A stretch of 5,725 nucleotides of DNA from the NCBI GenBank assembly GCA_947474205.1, contig CANJIC010000140.1, positions 1 through 5,725 on the forward strand. Reading direction: 5' to 3'. The translations under genes and the position numbers were made by a program. The notes under the pieces were generated by a model that did no database searches, was not told the origin of the DNA, and saw only the letters and a list, made by a program, of their open reading frames with translations. Shown here piece after piece: positions 5,598 through 5,725 of the stretch (the stretch's first letter is position 1; each line of letters opens with the position of its first letter). Origin of the DNA: Planctomycetaceae bacterium (GTDB lineage: Bacteria > Planctomycetota > Phycisphaerae > Phycisphaerales > SM1A02).

Positions 5598-5725
5598 GTG
5601 TTCACCGATTTCAATTTCGACCGCACTGAGATTGTGCCTTGCCGCATGGGCAGCAGCCGCCCATGTTTTGGACAGGCGATGCGGAGACGTTGGCGCCCGC
5701 TACAGCAAACACACTGTGGCGTCGC
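5598..5725 (-). other. Unassigned edge region upstream of the DUF429 gene
   Basis: No frame can be chosen confidently in these 128 bases. On the minus strand one frame is open from the window edge to a TGA at 5594-5596, overlapping the DUF429 start as ATGA, which could mean a translationally coupled upstream gene (last residues KLKSVNT). A second frame is open to a TGA near 5612. The frame of the DUF429 gene itself is open back to a TAG at 5700-5702. The plus strand also has an open frame from ATG 5596 to the edge, encoding an Ala-rich stretch. The GGTGA at 5602-5606 is the likely ribosome binding site for the DUF429 gene. Confidence 0.4.

Noticed and set aside
1..5725. CRISPR array, toxin-antitoxin pair, phage or defence system.
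   Set aside because: No spaced short repeats, no such protein motifs, and no cluster of small paired genes were found on either strand.

Overview
The window looks like chromosomal DNA of a planctomycete, most likely the Phycisphaerae side. This is an inference from protein style. Two secreted proteins end in paired EF-hand, dockerin-like repeats of the GDLDGSGEIDSADTALLFLNFD kind, joined by a short CPxCPGD linker. That ending is frequent in planctomycete exported proteins. Base composition is close to balanced, Shine-Dalgarno sites are strong for one gene and absent for another, and the tRNA does not encode its CCA end.

Layout. (1) Positions 1-670, plus strand: the C-terminal 222 residues of a secreted protein whose start lies outside the window, followed by a clear rho-independent terminator (696-726). 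(2) Positions 727-943: intergenic DNA with an AT-rich patch and a plausible promoter. (3) Positions 944-3784, plus: a 946-residue exported zinc metallopeptidase with signal peptide, FTP/PepSY-like propeptide region, an HEYGH...GEGQSD gluzincin-type (M36/M4-like) catalytic domain, an Ig/Fn3-like domain, and the same C-terminal module as the first gene. It is followed by overlapping terminator hairpins. (4) Positions 3911-3994, plus: tRNA-Leu(GAG). (5) Positions 4044-4769, plus: queE, the radical-SAM enzyme of 7-deazaguanine (queuosine) synthesis, 49 bases after the tRNA with its own good ribosome binding site. (6) Positions 4842-5597, minus and convergent with queE: a DUF429-type protein predicted to have an RNase H-like fold. 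(7) Positions 5598-5725: edge DNA that cannot be assigned with confidence.

The first two genes form a paralogous pair of exported proteins sharing a roughly 220-residue C-terminal module (a beta-rich domain plus two EF-hand loops), probably for surface retention or calcium-dependent assembly. The right half is housekeeping: a tRNA, a tRNA-modification gene and a predicted nuclease. I see no mobile element, CRISPR array or defence cluster. The most interesting material is the shared C-terminal module, the Cys-rich active-site region of the peptidase, and the alternative hairpins between the peptidase and the tRNA.
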